NCBI GenBank assembly: GCA_965242915.1
Contig: CBDETN010000027.1
Coordinates: 186,001 to 250,000 of the forward strand
Reading direction: 5' to 3'
DNA: 64,000 nt
DNA from: CAJXII01 sp965242915
Lineage (GTDB): Bacteria > Campylobacterota > Campylobacteria > Campylobacterales > Arcobacteraceae
How positions within the stretch are numbered: position 1 is the stretch's first letter; every line of letters starts with the position of its first letter. The translations under genes were made by a program, and so were the position numbers. A model generated the notes under the pieces. The model ran no database searches. It saw nothing but the letters and a program-made list of their open reading frames with translations, and was not told where the DNA came from. Below are positions 16,741-26,441 of this stretch, piece by piece.

Positions 16741-18658
16741 CAAAATCCTTTTTTATTTGATTGACAACAATATCAATTTTTCTTAAATCATCACTATTTT
16801 CAATGCCAATACTTAATTTATCCAAATTAGGCAGTAGTTTACTAAATATTTCTTTAGCTTGTGCTGTAATCTTTTTATTACTTGTAATATGTGAATTTAA
16901 ATTTATCATCTCTAAAAGCATTTGAGTTTTACCCATTAAGGCTGCATAAGTAATAGGTAACATACCTGTATCATCTGGGATACTTATCACATCATTATCT
17001 ATCTCGTCAATAATCTTCAATACCTTTATATTATCTTCAACAACACAAGAATGGATCAATGTTTTACCTCTATTGTCTTGTATTTTATAATTAAATCGTA
17101 TAACACTGACTAAAGTTTTAAACAACTCCTCATCACAAGATTGCAATAAAATATGAGAGATGATTGTTTTTCCATTTGATAATTGTGCATTTACATTGAC
17201 TTTGATACTAGACAATAACAATAGAACATTTCTAAAAGTATCAATTTTTATATTATTTTTAAAACTACTTATAACATACTCATGAAAAATTGTCATATTA
17301 TTTTTATTTGGTTTATTTGGATCTATTCCATATTTAATATAAAGTTTAAATAATTCTATATTACCACTTAAAAGTGATTTAAAATATATTGGAGCACCTG
17401 TAGAATCAAGATAATTCAAATCAATATTTTTTGTGTTTTCAAGTATGGTTTTTAAAACAATTATATAGTTACCTTTACTCAGATTTATTTGTGACAATAA
17501 ACTATGATGAGTCAATAAACGATTGTTTGATATATGAAGAACAACATCATTTAATATCTCAATAATTGTTTTTAAATTTTGTATTTTTATCATCATACTA
17601 ACATCATGTTTTAAAAGCAATAAGATTACATCCAAAGATTTAATACCATTTATAATAGATATAGACAATGCTGTTTCTGCTTCATGATTTGTATGATTTA
17701 CATCCATACCATTTTCTAATAAAAAAGTAACAGCTGTTAGTTCATTTTGTCGTACAGTATCAAATAAAACAGTTTCTCCATCACTATTTATAGCATTTAT
17801 ATCTATTCCATGGTCTAAAAGTTTTTTTGCCATAGCCATTAAACCATCTGTTTTATTCTTTTCTTCATTTGGCAATTTTAGTAAAGTGATCATAAACTCC
17901 ATAAGTATTGAGTTATTATTTCGTACTTTACTATTTAGACCACAACCTTGCTTTATAGCAAAGTCCATTAAATCCATACCATCTTCTCCTCTTAAAGCCG
18001 TATAAAATAAAAAACTCTTTCCTGTATCATCAGTTATTGTTGGATTTACTTTGTGTTTTAACAGTGTTTTTGCTAAATTATCATTTTCCAAAACTAATTT
18101 TTTATGTAAAACTGTTTCTCCACTTATATCTTTGTTGTTCACATCAAGTTTATCAATTGATAAAACTTTCTTTATAATTTCATCTTCACCATAATCTACA
18201 GCATCAAACAATAAATTTCTGCGCTTATTATCCAAAGCATTTACATTTGGTGATTTTTTTAAAAGTTCAGTAAGAATATCTATATGCCCTAGTATAATCG
18301 CATCTTGTAAAAGAGTCCTTCCATCTTTATCTATCTCATTACAATCAATATCTGCCCTTTTTAGTAGTAATTTTACTATTTTTATATTACCTTGCTGTAT
18401 AGCTAGTTGCATAACTGATTTTTGTTGTTTATTTTTAATACTGACATTACAATTATTTTCAAGAAGCCATCTTGTAGCACTTATTTTATTGTTTTGAATT
18501 GCTATATTTAAAAAAGTATTATTATCATCACAAGAATTTATATCTATTCCTGATTCTAAAAGGCTGTTTAATATATCTGTGCGAAAATTCTCCCTTAAAA
18601 GTTCTGATATAAACTTATCTTTAGTTGGATTTATTTTTGATAAAAACTTTTGAAGCAT
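16733..18658 (-). CDS. Ankyrin-repeat protein, second of a tandem pair
   Basis: A 641-residue protein without signal peptide or membrane segments, made largely of ankyrin repeats from about residue 40 to 620 (for example DKDGRTLLQDAIILGHIDILTELL and NSDGETVLFDTVRQNELTAVTFLLENG). It is the same length as its upstream neighbour and clearly homologous from end to end, including the NPTKDKF start. Ankyrin repeats bind other proteins. No enzymatic domain is visible. The stop overlaps the dsbD start, so it is in the pyrC-ank-ank-dsbD operon. The partner is unknown. Confidence 0.85.
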   Translation of the reverse strand: MLQKFLSKINPTKDKFISELLRENFRTDILNSLLESGIDINSCDDNNTFLNIAIQNNKISATRWLLENNCNVSIKNKQQKSVMQLAIQQGNIKIVKLLLKRADIDCNEIDKDGRTLLQDAIILGHIDILTELLKKSPNVNALDNKRRNLLFDAVDYGEDEIIKKVLSIDKLDVNNKDISGETVLHKKLVLENDNLAKTLLKHKVNPTITDDTGKSFLFYTALRGEDGMDLMDFAIKQGCGLNSKVRNNNSILMEFMITLLKLPNEEKNKTDGLMAMAKKLLDHGIDINAINSDGETVLFDTVRQNELTAVTFLLENGMDVNHTNHEAETALSISIINGIKSLDVILLLLKHDVSMMIKIQNLKTIIEILNDVVLHISNNRLLTHHSLLSQINLSKGNYIIVLKTILENTKNIDLNYLDSTGAPIYFKSLLSGNIELFKLYIKYGIDPNKPNKNNMTIFHEYVISSFKNNIKIDTFRNVLLLLSSIKVNVNAQLSNGKTIISHILLQSCDEELFKTLVSVIRFNYKIQDNRGKTLIHSCVVEDNIKVLKIIDEIDNDVISIPDDTGMLPITYAALMGKTQMLLEMINLNSHITSNKKITAQAKEIFSKLLPNLDKLSIGIENSDDLRKIDIVVNQIKKDFDV

Positions 18659-18706
18659 TAAATAGCAATACTCAAATTTAAAATTTGTCTTGCATATATT
18701 GCTATT

Positions 18707-20632
18707 TTATGCATTAAAATCACTTTTTATCTGATTTATTAAAATACCAATCTTTCTTAAATCATCAAGGTCATAAATCTCAGCTTCTAACTTATTCAAA
18801 TTGGGTAAGAGTTGAGAAAAAATTTCTATTGCCTGTAATGTAATCTTTTTTTTACTTATTATATGTGAATTCAAATTTATCATTCTTAAAACAAATTTGG
18901 TATTGCCCATCAAAGCAGCATAAGTAAGTGGCAACATTCCAAAGTAATCAGGAATATTAATTACATCATAATCTTGAGTATTAATAATTGTTAATAATTC
19001 AATATTACCTCCTGTAACACATGAATGAACCAATGTTCTACCCATACTATCTTGTATTTTATAATTGAATCTTATAACATTAACTAACACTTTAAATAAT
19101 TCTACATCGCATTTTTTTAATAATAGATGGGAGAGTATTGTTTTTCCATCTTTTAGTTGTGCATTTGCATCAACTTTAATATTTGATAATAATAATAAGG
19201 TCTCTTTAAAATTATCGGCATTTATCTTATTTTTAAAACTGTAAATAACATACTCATGAAAAAGTGTTCTACCTTTTGAATTTCGTTTATTTGTATCAAC
19301 ACCATATTTAATATACAACCTGAATAAGTTAATATTACCATGTAATAAAGCTTTAAAATATATGGGATTACCTGCAAAGTCATTATAATCCAATTTTATT
19401 CTAAGTTTACTCAATATATCTCTTAATACAATAAGATATTGACCATCATCTATATCAATTTGTGCAAGTAAATTCTGGTTTTCCATTGAATGATTTCCAT
19501 GAGTATGTAATATAATATCGTTTAATACTTCAAGAATAGTTTTAAGATCTTTAACTTTAATTGTTACATCAGCACCATAATCCATAAGTAATAAAATCAC
19601 ATCTAAAGCTTCTACACCTTTAAGTACAGCAATTGATAAAGCTGTTTCAAATCTCTTATTTCTTTTATTTACATCAACTCCGTCTTCTAGTAAAAATGCT
19701 GTTGCTTCTACATCATTTTTTCTAACTGCATCAAATAATACTGTTTCACCTTGATTGTTAATAGCATTTATATCAATACCATTTTTTACAAACTTTTTTG
19801 CCATCTCCATCAACCCGGATCTTCTTTCTTTTTCTGCATCTGAAATACTCGCAAAAGCAAACATAATTTCCATTAAAATAGAGTTGTTATTTCTAATTCT
19901 TCCGTTAAGATTACACCCTTTATCTATTGCAATATCAAGAAGTTCCATACCCTCTTCACCTCTTAAAGCCGTATGAAATAAAAAGTTCTTTCCCTCTTTA
20001 TCATTTATAGTAGGATCTGCACCATAATATAAAAGTTTTTTTGCCAATTCATCATTTTCTAATACTTCATGGTTATGTAAAACTGTATGTCCATTACTGT
20101 CAGCAATATTTATATCCAGTTCTCCTGTTGATAAAATCTTTGATATTAATTTATCTTCACCAAAAGCAATTGCATCAAATAAAACATTTCTATTATTTTT
20201 ATCCACTATATTAACATCCGCAGAATGCTTAATAAGTTCATTTACTATTTCTGTCTCACCGTTAATTACAGCATCGTGCAATATTGTTCTACCTTCACTG
20301 TTAGTTTCATTAATATTAATAGTCTTCATGGATAATAAAGCTTTTACTATTTTAATATTACCTTGCTTTACAGCAAGTTGAATTGATGATTGACCATTTT
20401 TATTTTTAATTGCAAGGTTGCATTCTTTACCAATAAGCCATAAAGAAGCTTTAATTCGTTTTTTATTAATACATATATTTAAAAAAGTATCCCCTCTGTC
20501 ATCACAACAATTTATATCAATGCCTGATTTTAAAAGACTATTAAGAATATTTTCATTAAAATCTCTTTTTAATAATTCATCTAAAAATTTATCCTTAGTT
20601 GGATTTATTTTACAGAAAATCTCATTAAACAT
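18707..20632 (-). CDS. Ankyrin-repeat protein, first of a tandem pair
   Basis: A 641-residue cytoplasmic ankyrin-repeat protein paralogous to the next gene. By eye about half the residues agree, with no large gaps. Repeats include NSEGRTILHDAVINGETEIVNELIKHSAD and NNQGETVLFDAVRKNDVEATAFLLEDG. A less repeat-like stretch lies near residues 370-410 (LNDIILHTHGNHS). Its ATG follows the pyrC TAA with no gap (TAAATG), so the two genes should be translationally coupled. A 74-bp spacer separates the two ankyrin coding regions' stop and start signals or less. Confidence 0.85.
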   Translation of the reverse strand: MFNEIFCKINPTKDKFLDELLKRDFNENILNSLLKSGIDINCCDDRGDTFLNICINKKRIKASLWLIGKECNLAIKNKNGQSSIQLAVKQGNIKIVKALLSMKTININETNSEGRTILHDAVINGETEIVNELIKHSADVNIVDKNNRNVLFDAIAFGEDKLISKILSTGELDINIADSNGHTVLHNHEVLENDELAKKLLYYGADPTINDKEGKNFLFHTALRGEEGMELLDIAIDKGCNLNGRIRNNNSILMEIMFAFASISDAEKERRSGLMEMAKKFVKNGIDINAINNQGETVLFDAVRKNDVEATAFLLEDGVDVNKRNKRFETALSIAVLKGVEALDVILLLMDYGADVTIKVKDLKTILEVLNDIILHTHGNHSMENQNLLAQIDIDDGQYLIVLRDILSKLRIKLDYNDFAGNPIYFKALLHGNINLFRLYIKYGVDTNKRNSKGRTLFHEYVIYSFKNKINADNFKETLLLLSNIKVDANAQLKDGKTILSHLLLKKCDVELFKVLVNVIRFNYKIQDSMGRTLVHSCVTGGNIELLTIINTQDYDVINIPDYFGMLPLTYAALMGNTKFVLRMINLNSHIISKKKITLQAIEIFSQLLPNLNKLEAEIYDLDDLRKIGILINQIKSDFNA

Positions 20633-21667
20633 TTACATGATACTCCAAGTCAAAGTTTGTCCAGCGTACATAGGTACAACTGTTTGTCCTTGTTCCTGCG
20701 GAATTACATCTTTAGAGGTATTATAATTCATAGGAACTTTAAAATTTCTTTTTTCTAATCTAATCTCTTTTTTATTTGGTGTAAATTCATAAATAGCCTG
20801 AGCATTGTCACTGACAAATTTTTGAAGATTTTCTAATTTTCCATTTTCATCAAATAACTGTGTTAAGACTTGTAAAGCAATTGGCGATGTAAACACTCCA
20901 GCAGCACACCCGCAATTTTCTTTGGCATGTTTGGGATGCGGTGCACTGTCACTTCCAAACATAATTTTAGCATTACCGCTTGTAGCAATTTTTACTAAAG
21001 CTTCTCTATCCTCATATCTTTTTGCAATAGGTTTACAAAACAGATGCGGTTGAAGCATTCCTCCTGCTACATCATCAAGTGTGATAAGCAGATGTTGTAC
21101 AGTAATAGTAGCATAAAGATTATCATATTTTTGTACCATATCTACAGCATCTTTAGTTGTAATATGCTCCATAATAATTTTTAATTTGGGAAAAGAGATT
21201 GCAAGTTTTTCATAGACAGGCATAAATTCAGACTCCCTGTACATCACAAAACCATTTGTTTCTCCGTGAATACAAAGGGGAATATTAAGATCTGCCATTG
21301 CATTTAGCGTAGGGGCTAAAGCAACTGTATCTATACTTTCAACTCCCCCTTCACTATTTGTTGTAATTCCGGCAGGATATAGTTTAATAGCACTTATTTC
21401 ATCTTTTACATCACTTAAAAATTCTTTAGTATATGGTTTGAAAAACAAGGTCATCATAGGATTAAAATCATCATCACCGACTGCTTCTTTAATTCTTTGT
21501 TTATAAGCAATTACAGCTTCTTTAGTATCAACAGGAGGTACTAGATTTGGCATTATAATAGCACCGGAAAAAGTAGCAGAACTAAGTGGCGCCACTAATT
21601 TTAGCATCTCATCATCTCTTAAATGTAAGTGCATATCTAAAGGTGAATTTAAAGTAATCGTTTGCAT
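20633..21667 (-). CDS. pyrC: Dihydroorotase
   Basis: A 344-residue type II dihydroorotase, which closes carbamoyl-aspartate to dihydroorotate in pyrimidine synthesis. Zinc-site motifs are visible: DMHLHLRD near residue 11, the lysine to be carbamylated in AIKLYPAGITTNS, LCIHGE, IIMEHITT and the late aspartate in MFGSDSAPHPKHAKE. It is first in the minus-strand operon with the two ankyrin genes and dsbD. The msrB gene is divergent across a 70-bp gap. Confidence 0.95.
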   Translation of the reverse strand: MQTITLNSPLDMHLHLRDDEMLKLVAPLSSATFSGAIIMPNLVPPVDTKEAVIAYKQRIKEAVGDDDFNPMMTLFFKPYTKEFLSDVKDEISAIKLYPAGITTNSEGGVESIDTVALAPTLNAMADLNIPLCIHGETNGFVMYRESEFMPVYEKLAISFPKLKIIMEHITTKDAVDMVQKYDNLYATITVQHLLITLDDVAGGMLQPHLFCKPIAKRYEDREALVKIATSGNAKIMFGSDSAPHPKHAKENCGCAAGVFTSPIALQVLTQLFDENGKLENLQKFVSDNAQAIYEFTPNKKEIRLEKRNFKVPMNYNTSKDVIPQEQGQTVVPMYAGQTLTWSIM

Positions 21668-21737
21668 AAAATATCCTAAGCTTATTTAAAGTTTATATGT
21701 TACTATTATAATTAAATTAGGCTTTTAAAGGTATGAA

Positions 21738-22187
21738 GTGAAATTACTTATAATTATATCCATTTTATTAACTACTTTTCTATCAAGTTCAATATTAAAA
21801 TATGCAAACACAAATAATAAGTTAAATATGAAATACAATGATTTAACACAAGAGGAACAAAGAGTTATTTTACATAAAGGTACACAAATGCCTTTTGTTG
21901 GTAAATATGATAAACATAAAGAAGTAGGAGTTTATCTATGTAAACAATGTAATGCTCCACTTTATAAATCAAAAGACAAATTTGACAGCAGCTGTGGCTG
22001 GCCAAGTTTTGATGATGAAATTCAAGGTGCAATAAAAAGAATTCCAGATGCAAACGGACGAAGAGTAGAGATTGTTTGTGCTAACTGCAATGGTCATTTA
22101 GGACATGTATTTGAAGGTGAGCAATTAACCAAGAAGAATACAAGACACTGTGTCAATTCTATATCTTTAAAATTTAAGGAGCAATAA
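21738..22187 (+). CDS. msrB: Peptide methionine-(R)-sulfoxide reductase MsrB
   Basis: A 149-residue enzyme with a signal peptide (VKLLIIISILLTTFLSSS). It has the two zinc-binding CxxC pairs (LCKQCNAPLY and CANCNGHLGHVF), the CGWPSF motif and the catalytic cysteine in RHCVNSISL. The start is GTG at 21738 behind AAAGG, because the nearby ATG is closed after two codons. It repairs oxidised methionines in exported proteins and is followed by msrA one base after its stop. Confidence 0.93.
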   Translation: MKLLIIISILLTTFLSSSILKYANTNNKLNMKYNDLTQEEQRVILHKGTQMPFVGKYDKHKEVGVYLCKQCNAPLYKSKDKFDSSCGWPSFDDEIQGAIKRIPDANGRRVEIVCANCNGHLGHVFEGEQLTKKNTRHCVNSISLKFKEQ

Positions 22188-22188
22188 A

Positions 22189-22686
22189 ATGGGTTCATTA
22201 TTACTTACAGCATATTTTGCAGGTGGGTGTTTTTGGGGTGTAGAGTATCATTTTGCACAACAACAAGGAGTTGTTAGTGCTACAAGCGGATATATGGGCG
22301 GCACTATGCCAAATCCTGATTATCGCTCTATTTGTACAGGAAATACCGGTCATTTAGAGGTAGTTGCAATAAAATATGACAGCTCTAAAGTAAGCTTTGA
22401 AACTTTAACAAAATTATTCTTTGAGATTCACAATTTTGAACAAACCAATGGACAAGGTCCAGATATAGGGAGTCAATATTTAAGTGCAATTTTTTATAAT
22501 AATCAAGAAGAGAAAGAGATCGCAAATGATTTAATACAACAACTTGAAACTAAAGGTTATAAAGTTGCTACGAAACTAATATCAACTTTAAATACACCAT
22601 TCTTTAAAGCTGAAGATTATCATCAAGATTATTATAAACGAACTGGTAAATTTCCCTATTGTCATACCTATAAAAAAATTTTCTAA
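22189..22686 (+). CDS. msrA: Peptide methionine-(S)-sulfoxide reductase MsrA
   Basis: A 165-residue enzyme with the catalytic motif AGGCFWGVEYHF near the N-terminus. The family segments SGYMGGTMPNPDYRSICTGNTGHLEVV and EDYHQDYYKR are also present. It has no signal peptide of its own, unlike MsrB upstream, so either it works in the cytoplasm or the short N-terminus is atypical. AAGGAGC, part of the msrB 3' end, supplies the ribosome-binding site. Confidence 0.93.
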   Translation: MGSLLLTAYFAGGCFWGVEYHFAQQQGVVSATSGYMGGTMPNPDYRSICTGNTGHLEVVAIKYDSSKVSFETLTKLFFEIHNFEQTNGQGPDIGSQYLSAIFYNNQEEKEIANDLIQQLETKGYKVATKLISTLNTPFFKAEDYHQDYYKRTGKFPYCHTYKKIF

Positions 22687-22691
22687 TCAAT

Positions 22692-22723
22692 AAAAAAAGA
22701 TATAGTTCAATTTGAACTATATC
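22692..22723 (-). terminator. Terminator of the amtB-glnB operon
   Basis: GATATAGTTCAA-T-TTGAACTATATC (22699-22723) forms a 12-bp stem, followed on the minus strand by seven T residues (22692-22698). The stem overlaps the last bases of glnB. The convergent msrA gene ends 5 bp away. Confidence 0.8.
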
Positions 22724-23055
22724 GCCTCTTCGTCCTCTTCACCAGTTCTAATTCTTACAATTCTTTCAATCGAAGAGACAAATATCTTACCGTCACCAAT
22801 TTTTCCTGTCTTTGCTGCATTTACAATAATCTCAACTGTTTTATCTACATCTTCGCCAGCAACAACTAAATCAAGTTTAATTTTTGGTAAAAAATCTACA
22901 ACATATTCAGCACCTCTATAAAGTTCACTATGACCTTGCTGTCTTCCATACCCTTTTACATCAGATACTGTCATACCTGTAATACCGGCTTCTGCCAAAG
23001 CATCTTTTACATCTTCTAATTTAAATGGTTTAATAACCGCTTCAATTCTTTTCAT
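22717..23055 (-). CDS. glnB: Nitrogen regulatory protein P-II
   Basis: A 112-residue P-II signal protein with the T-loop GYGRQQGHSELYRGAEY carrying the uridylylation tyrosine Y51. The B-loop KTGKIGDGKIFV and C-loop are also present. It senses 2-oxoglutarate, ATP and ADP and controls nitrogen metabolism. Its position 26 bp after amtB points to the GlnK role of gating the ammonium channel, so glnK is an equally valid name. Confidence 0.93.
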   Translation of the reverse strand: MKRIEAVIKPFKLEDVKDALAEAGITGMTVSDVKGYGRQQGHSELYRGAEYVVDFLPKIKLDLVVAGEDVDKTVEIIVNAAKTGKIGDGKIFVSSIERIVRIRTGEEDEEAI

Positions 23056-23081
23056 ATTTTTTCCTTATTTTATTATATATC

Positions 23082-24269
23082 TTAAAATGCTCGTTTAAAT
23101 TCAGGATAAGCTTCTAATCCGCACTCGTTGACATCAAGACCTTCCATCTCTTCATCAGCTGTTGCTTTTAATGGCATAAATTTATTAATTACAAATAATA
23201 CAATATAACTACTTACAAAAGCAAATACAGCTACTACTATCACACCTTTTAATTGACCCATAAATGTAATACCAGCTTCTGGGTTGCTTGCAAAAATTCC
23301 AACAGCTAAAGTTCCCCAAATACCATTTACTAAATGCACTGATAATGCTCCAACAGGATCATCAAGTCTTAACTTATCAAAAAATGGAACAGCAAATACA
23401 ACTAGCAATCCACCAATTGCACCTATTAAAATTGGTTGATAAATATTATATAAATCAGGACCGGCAGTAATGGCAACCAATCCACCTAAAGCACCATTTA
23501 AAATCATAGTGATATCAAGTTTTTTATATTTTAAATGCATCATAATACCTACAATAATTGCTCCTGCAAGACCAGCAGTATTTGTATTTAAAATAGTTAA
23601 AGCAACTGCATTGGCACTCTCAACAGAAGAGATACTTCCTACACTTCCACCATTAAATCCAAACCAACCAATCCATAAAAGAAATGCACCAAGTGTTACA
23701 AGTGGGATATTTGAAGCAGGGATCACTCTAACTCCACCAGATTTTGGATATCTTCCTTTTCTGGCACCTATTATAAGTATAGCAGCAAGTAAAGCCCAAC
23801 CACCAGTTGAGTGAATAACTGTACTACCGGCTAAATCATACATAGTTAAATCCAACAAAGTACCGTCAAGCATATCACTTCCCCAAGCCCAGTTTACAAC
23901 TGTAGGATATATAAGTGCTGACATAATAATTGCAAAAATAGCAAGTGGAATAATTCTAGCTCTTTCACTAACTCCGCCACTCATAATATTTATAACCTTA
24001 CCGACAAATGCCATTTGAAAAAGAAAGGCGGCCCATTGACTCATACCATCACTGCCAAAACTACCAAATGCAACACTATAACCAACTAATAAAAATGCCA
24101 TTGATGCTACTGCGTAAATCATTGTATTCATCATCAATACAGCACTAACATTTTTAGTTCTAACCAAACCGGCTTCCAACATGGCAAAACCCGGTACCAT
24201 AAATATAATCAATACAAATGCAAATATTGCAAAAAATGTATCAATTACATAAGAAATTTCTGGTGTCAT
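23082..24269 (-). CDS. amtB: Ammonium transporter
   Basis: A 395-residue membrane protein of 11 helices of the Amt family. MVPGFAMLEAGLVRTKNV opens the family signature, and DLAGSTVIHSTGGWALL holds the first pore histidine. SVHLVNGIWGTLAVGIF holds the second. The start at ATG 24269 is chosen because GGAGG lies 5 bases upstream, within a slightly longer open frame. It is co-transcribed with glnB. Confidence 0.93.
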   Translation of the reverse strand: MTPEISYVIDTFFAIFAFVLIIFMVPGFAMLEAGLVRTKNVSAVLMMNTMIYAVASMAFLLVGYSVAFGSFGSDGMSQWAAFLFQMAFVGKVINIMSGGVSERARIIPLAIFAIIMSALIYPTVVNWAWGSDMLDGTLLDLTMYDLAGSTVIHSTGGWALLAAILIIGARKGRYPKSGGVRVIPASNIPLVTLGAFLLWIGWFGFNGGSVGSISSVESANAVALTILNTNTAGLAGAIIVGIMMHLKYKKLDITMILNGALGGLVAITAGPDLYNIYQPILIGAIGGLLVVFAVPFFDKLRLDDPVGALSVHLVNGIWGTLAVGIFASNPEAGITFMGQLKGVIVVAVFAFVSSYIVLFVINKFMPLKATADEEMEGLDVNECGLEAYPEFKRAF

Positions 24270-24331
24270 AATTTCCTCCAATTTTTTATTTTAAAAGTTT
24301 ATTATAATTTTTTAATAAAAAAGTAAATCAT

Positions 24332-24350
24332 TTGTATAGTTTCTATACAA
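24332..24350. promoter_or_regulatory. Inverted repeat in the amtB promoter region
   Basis: TTGTATAG-TTT-CTATACAA is a perfect 8-bp inverted repeat with a 3-base centre, 63-81 bp upstream of the amtB start. No sigma54 -24/-12 site was seen. It may be the operator for a nitrogen-responsive regulator. The protein is unknown. Confidence 0.5.
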
Positions 24351-24365
24351 TTATTAAATTTAATA

Positions 24366-24404
24366 AAAAAAAAGGCTGATAGGAAAAACCTACCAGCCTT
24401 TTTA
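24366..24404 (-). terminator. Terminator of the rpsM-rplQ operon
   Basis: AAAAAGGCTG-ATAGG-AAAAA-CCTAC-CAGCCTTTTT forms a long GC-containing stem 20 bp after the rplQ stop. It is followed by a T-run on the minus strand, and also A/T-rich on the plus strand. Confidence 0.85.
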
Positions 24405-24423
24405 ATAGAAAATTATCTATTTA

Positions 24424-24774
24424 TTATACAAATGAAATGTATGCCATTAATGTAGCATCACCTCTTCTAATTCTAGTTTTAACAATAGATGTATATCCAC
24501 CGTTTCTACCTTCATATTTAGGAGCAATTTCATTAATTAATTTTTTAGTTGTTTCTTTATCTTGCAAATATGAAAATACATGTCTATGTGTATTTAAGTC
24601 TGCATTTCTAGCTTTTGTAACTAATTTTTCAATATATCTTCTAAGTTCTTTTGCTTTTGGAACAGTTGTTTCAATCTTTTCTCTTGTAATTAAAGCAATT
24701 GCTAAGTTTTTTAACAACGCTTTTCTATGAGAAGATGTTCTATTAAGCTTTCTATATCCGTGCTTATGTCTCAT
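24424..24774 (-). CDS. rplQ: 50S ribosomal protein L17
   Basis: A 116-residue L17 with the family opening MRHKHGYRKLNRTSSHRKALLKNL. It packs near the exit of the peptide tunnel in the large subunit. It is the last gene of the alpha-type cluster (rpmJ-rpsM-rpsK-rpsD-rpoA-rplQ), 12 bp after rpoA, with the terminator directly downstream. Confidence 0.97.
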   Translation of the reverse strand: MRHKHGYRKLNRTSSHRKALLKNLAIALITREKIETTVPKAKELRRYIEKLVTKARNADLNTHRHVFSYLQDKETTKKLINEIAPKYEGRNGGYTSIVKTRIRRGDATLMAYISFV

Positions 24775-24786
24775 GTACGACCCTTT

Positions 24787-25791
24787 CTACGATTTTAATT
24801 GTTCAAGTTTTTTTCTTAAAGCTGAAGCTGTATCTTCATCTAAAGAACCATCAATTGGGAAACCTAACTCGTGAAATTTATCTGAAATTTCATCAAGTGA
24901 TTTTTTACCAAGGTTCTTAATACTTTTAACTTCTACTTCACTCATAAGTGCTATATCACCTACATATTTCATGCCAGCTTTATCTAAAGAATTAAAACTT
25001 CTAGCACTTAAATTTAATTCATCAATTTTAATAATTAAATCTTTTAAATCAATATTACTATCATCTAATTTGTTTTCTACCATTTTTACTTCAGATAAGT
25101 CAAATACTTTATTAAATACTGACATCTGAGAATACATAACAGAAATAGCTTCTTTAAAAGCATCAATTGGAGTAATTTGTCCATCTGTCTCAATATTAAA
25201 TATTACTTTTTCAAAATTAGGATTGTCTTCAACCAGCATCTTTTCAATATCATAAGTTACTTTTTTTACCGGTGTAAAGAATGCATCCATTGGAAGATAT
25301 TCTTTTTCAACCATATCTCTGATATCTTCACTTGGTACATATCCTATACCTCTTTGAATAATAATAGAAAAAGTTAAAGTACAATCGCTGTTTATAGTTG
25401 CTACATGAGCATCACCATTTACAACTTCTAAATCATCGTTAGATAAGTCAGAACCTTTAATCTCTTTAGAATTACTGAAAGTATATTTAACCTCAAGTTG
25501 CTCTTGATCACCTTTTATTTTAAATCTAATATTTTTAAGATTAATCATAAATAAAGCGATATCTTCTAACATCCCTCTAATTGAATCAAACTCATGCTTA
25601 GCACCTTCAATTTTCACAGCAATTGGAGCATATCCAACTGAGCTACTCATTAAAAGTCTTCTAAGTGGGTGTGCCAATGTAATAGCATAACCACTCTCAA
25701 AAGGAGAAGCTGTAATTCTTGCTTTGTTATCCGTAATTTGTTCTATTTCTACTTCTGTTGGTAAAAATGGCGCATCTACAAATTTTGTCAT
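24787..25791 (-). CDS. rpoA: DNA-directed RNA polymerase alpha subunit
   Basis: A 334-residue alpha subunit. The N-terminal domain (about 1-230) forms the dimer that nucleates polymerase assembly (TLAHPLRRLLMSSSVGYAP). The C-terminal domain (about 250-320) has the helix-hairpin-helix that contacts promoter DNA and activators (LNLSARSFNSLDKAGMKYVGD and IKNLGKKSLDEISD). Gene order rpsD-rpoA-rplQ is standard. Confidence 0.97.
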   Translation of the reverse strand: MTKFVDAPFLPTEVEIEQITDNKARITASPFESGYAITLAHPLRRLLMSSSVGYAPIAVKIEGAKHEFDSIRGMLEDIALFMINLKNIRFKIKGDQEQLEVKYTFSNSKEIKGSDLSNDDLEVVNGDAHVATINSDCTLTFSIIIQRGIGYVPSEDIRDMVEKEYLPMDAFFTPVKKVTYDIEKMLVEDNPNFEKVIFNIETDGQITPIDAFKEAISVMYSQMSVFNKVFDLSEVKMVENKLDDSNIDLKDLIIKIDELNLSARSFNSLDKAGMKYVGDIALMSEVEVKSIKNLGKKSLDEISDKFHELGFPIDGSLDEDTASALRKKLEQLKS

Positions 25792-25805
25792 ATAATTATC
25801 CTTTA

Positions 25806-26432
25806 TTATTTAGAATATAATTCTACAATTAGTCTTTCTTCAACTGGAATAACCACTTCTTCTCTTGCTGGAATTCTTGTAAAGATTCCAAATACTTTAT
25901 TAGTATCTACATCAACCCATTCAACCATTCCTGTTTGATTTGTAAGTTCTAATGCTCTTACAATTTGAGTATTTGTTTTAGATTTTTCTCTAATTTCAAT
26001 CTTTTGTCCTGCTTTTACATGAAAAGAAGGAATATCAACTTTTTTACCATCAACTAAAATATGACCATGTGTTACAAATTGTCTAGCACTTGCTCTTGTT
26101 GTAGCAAATCCCATTCTAAAAACAACATTATCTAATCTAGTTTCAATTAAAGTAATTAAGTTCGCACCTGTATTACCCTCTTGTCTTGCTGCTTCTTTAA
26201 AGTATTTTCTGAATTGTTTTTCAGATACACCGTAAAGAATTTTAGCTTTTTGCTTCTCTTGTAACTGTAGTCCATACTCAGAAAGTTTAGTTCTACTTTG
26301 TCCATGTTGTCCAGGAGCAAAAGGTCTTTTTTCTAAAGCAGATTTACCGTTTAGTCTTCTTTCACCTTTAAGTCCAAGGTCAGCATTAAGTCTTCTTTCT
26401 AGTTTTTCAACTGGTCCTCTATATCTTGCCAT
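25806..26432 (-). CDS. rpsD: 30S ribosomal protein S4
   Basis: A 208-residue primary 16S rRNA-binding protein. It opens with MARYRGPVEKLERRL and holds an S4 RNA-binding domain around residues 95-160 (TRLDNVVFRMGFATTRASARQFVTHGHILVDG). It nucleates assembly of the 30S body and may repress its operon as in other bacteria. No N-terminal zinc cysteines are present. It lies between rpsK and rpoA. Confidence 0.97.
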   Translation of the reverse strand: MARYRGPVEKLERRLNADLGLKGERRLNGKSALEKRPFAPGQHGQSRTKLSEYGLQLQEKQKAKILYGVSEKQFRKYFKEAARQEGNTGANLITLIETRLDNVVFRMGFATTRASARQFVTHGHILVDGKKVDIPSFHVKAGQKIEIREKSKTNTQIVRALELTNQTGMVEWVDVDTNKVFGIFTRIPAREEVVIPVEERLIVELYSK

Positions 26433-26441
26433 GCCTTATCC

